Shown: one piece after another, positions 62,277 to 64,000 of the stretch
Position numbering within the stretch: position 1 is the stretch's first letter
Layout of the letters: every line of letters begins with the position of its first letter
Origin: Gigaspora margarita
Taxonomy: Eukaryota > Glomeromycota > Glomeromycetes > Diversisporales > Gigasporaceae
Assembly: GCA_009809945.1 (NCBI GenBank)
Contig: WTPW01000013.1
Span: 972,642-1,036,641 of the forward strand
Length of the DNA: 64,000 nucleotides
Direction: 5' to 3'
Program-made: the position numbers and the translations under genes
The notes under the pieces: model-generated
What the model saw: only the letters and a program-made list of their open reading frames with translations
The model's database searches: none
What the model was told of the DNA's origin: nothing

Positions 62277-63900
62277 GCCCTTGATGGTTCCACTATTCAA
62301 TAAGATAGTCTTCTCCACGTCAGGTAATCAGTCACTTCTGAAGGATGAAACTATTGACAAACCCTAAGATATCAGCAGGTCTATCAATGAGTCAGTTTAT
62401 GCTTTGTGTAAACAAAATTTAGGTTATGTTGGGGTTGAAAAAGGCATATTAAATTTGGCTGAGCAATTAAGCAGAGTTTTAAGATAGTGTAGGCAAAATA
62501 GGCACAGTGATAGCAACTCAACTAATGTATTAATTTATTATGTATCGAATATATGTATTTGTAGTGTTTTAATAAAAACAATAAAAGGAACGCTTATAAT
62601 AGTAGATATGTTTTATTTAGGCAAAGGGTGGGAATTCAATATCGTTCCCAAGGGCTCAAAGGTCTTTATTTATAATTATTTATTAACTGTTTACATCTGC
62701 ATTAATCATAAAGATTAGTATGATCATAAGTATCATTATGATTCCTTTTGATCATAAATATCACCCCGATCGAAATTATTACAACTATCAACTTGATCAA
62801 AATGATCTGAGGTATCCTGCTAGCAAACTTGAAATATGAGATACCCAGAGTCACAAGATACGTGTCAGTATGCCAAAAGGGGTCTATACATAGGTAATGA
62901 TGCTGCCTGAAACTATTTTGAGCTAATGACCAAAACTGAAACTCCTGAAACTAATTTGAAACTAATCCGAAACTATTCCAAAATCCTAAAACTATGCCAA
63001 AATTCTGAAACTATACCAAAATTCTGAAACTATACCGAAACTAAATTTATATGTAGAGTATAAGAAAATCTGTCTTATACTTGATTTAGCATAAGCAAAC
63101 TAGAGTGATGCACTTTCAGACAATCATTTTCCTGATACTATTTAATTACAGCTGATTTTAAAAATTTGTAGGACACTTAAAAATTTGCTTATTTCTCGAA
63201 ACCTTTCAGATTTGTCTTATGAACCTTTTAACTCTTCAAAAACTATATCACTGTCTTTGGAACTTTAATCCAAAAATTGGGATTTGATTTTTGAAGAGCT
63301 AGATAATTCATAAGACGAATTTGAAAGGTTTTAGTGTCCTACTATTTTTAACTATAATTACTTCTGACAATTACAACCTCTTTGATAATATCCTTCCCGA
63401 TAACCTTCTCTTTTCCCAACAACCCTCCCTTCTCCTAACAAACTTCCCTTTTCCCAACAACCTTTACTTCTCTCGATAATCTTTTCTTCCTCTTCCTTTT
63501 TCTGACAACCTTCCCTTCTCTCAACAACCTTCTCTTTTCCTGACAATTTTTAATTTTCTGAACATTTTCTTTTCCAACAACCTTACCCTCCTGAAAACAT
63601 CTCTTTCCCTTCCCACTACTATACTCCAACACAAATGCTTTCCCTTTATCATCTTTTAAAACCTTCCCCTACAATTATTCTTAACACATAATTAGTTGCC
63701 GGTATATTAAATAGATAATAAAATAAATTAATAAATAAAAAATTTTAAATAAATTAATAAAAAAAAAAGAATTGTTATTACAAAAAAACAATAAAATAAA
63801 TAAAAAAAATAAATATTTAAATAAATTATTAAAAAAAAATTATTAATAAAAAAAAACAAAAAATAAATTAAAATAAATATTTAAAATTATTAACAATAAT
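62277..63900. other. AT-rich intergenic sequence with a minisatellite
   Basis: No supported gene. Short local repeats of CTGAAACTATACCAAAATT occur at 62985-63045. A pyrimidine-rich minisatellite lies at 63375-63645. The 180 bp after 63715 are A/T-only low-complexity sequence. Confidence 0.5.
63375..63645 (+). repeat. Pyrimidine-rich minisatellite (TTCCCAACAACCTTCYCTTC type)
   Basis: About ten imperfect units of roughly 18-24 bp built from CCCAACAACCTTCTCTT. Several minus-strand frames stay open through it, but they simply repeat Gly/Glu/Lys-rich words and are not credible genes. Confidence 0.7.
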
Positions 63901-63903
63901 AAA

Positions 63904-64000
63904 AAAATTTCGCCAGCCAATCAAATTTTAAAATCACATATAAAGTTTGATTTACAAACTTTTATTGCGATCTTAAAAATTGATTGGCTAGCAAAATTTT
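63904..64000. mobile_element. Hairpin MITE at the right window edge
   Basis: AAAATTTCGCCAGCCAATCA at the left and TGATTGGCTAGCAAAATTTT at the right form an inverted pair around a 30-40 bp loop. The element may continue or be flanked by a target duplication outside the window. Confidence 0.6.

Noticed and set aside
63358-63632. Minus-strand Gly/Glu/Lys-rich frames
   Set aside because: Produced by the pyrimidine-rich minisatellite; the peptide is a repeat of the same few residues.

Overview
The window is about 70 % A+T, with small GT-AG introns of about 95-105 nt in the one clear host gene family, dense DNA-transposon relics and long AT-rich intergenic stretches. This fits a repeat-rich early-diverging fungus. 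An arbuscular mycorrhizal fungus (Glomeromycotina, Rhizophagus-like) is my best guess, but that is inference; no rRNA, tRNA or marker gene is present to prove it.

The first 33.3 kb is almost wholly made of two head-to-tail, plus-strand copies of one large reverse-transcribing, virus-like element. Element A (1 to about 11.43 kb) enters the window inside pol. Element B (about 11.5 to 33.33 kb) looks complete or nearly so at its left end. In B the order is: a cluster of single-pass membrane proteins, gag-like protein, CCHC nucleocapsid region, retropepsin-like domain, endonuclease IV, pol (RT-RNase H), an IS1595/ISXO2 (Merlin-type) DDE transposase, a second zinc-knuckle/zinc-finger/coiled-coil region, a string of tiny overlapping genes, and a Nudix gene at the end. 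A shows the same order from pol onward and ends with a deoxynucleoside kinase-Nudix fusion. The two RTs are only distantly similar by eye, so they are two old lineages sharing a layout, not a recent duplication. No rve-type integrase is visible; the DDE transposase sits where one would be expected. Gene chains with ATGA and TAATG stop-start overlaps, and TATA boxes at the same two internal places in both copies, suggest several polycistronic transcripts. Both copies are treated here as fossils with a modest number of breaks. A 1.7 kb TIR element is inserted in B at 29.4-31.2 kb.

From 33.3 kb the sequence is host-like. Its only supported host genes are two paralogous SGNH/GDSL hydrolases on the minus strand (38.36-40.06 and 53.89-55.51 kb), each with four exons. 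They lie in a direct segmental duplication (about 35.99-44.58 and 52.65-62.28 kb). Comparing the copies dates several insertions: a 1.25 kb TIR element only in copy 1, and a 1.57 kb TIR element plus several MITEs only in copy 2. The second gene has lost its C-terminal tail through a frameshift.

The sequence between and around the duplicates holds hAT-type MITEs with 8-bp target duplications, a 1.9 kb foldback structure, GC-rich hairpins, minisatellites and homopolymers. I see no further genes there.
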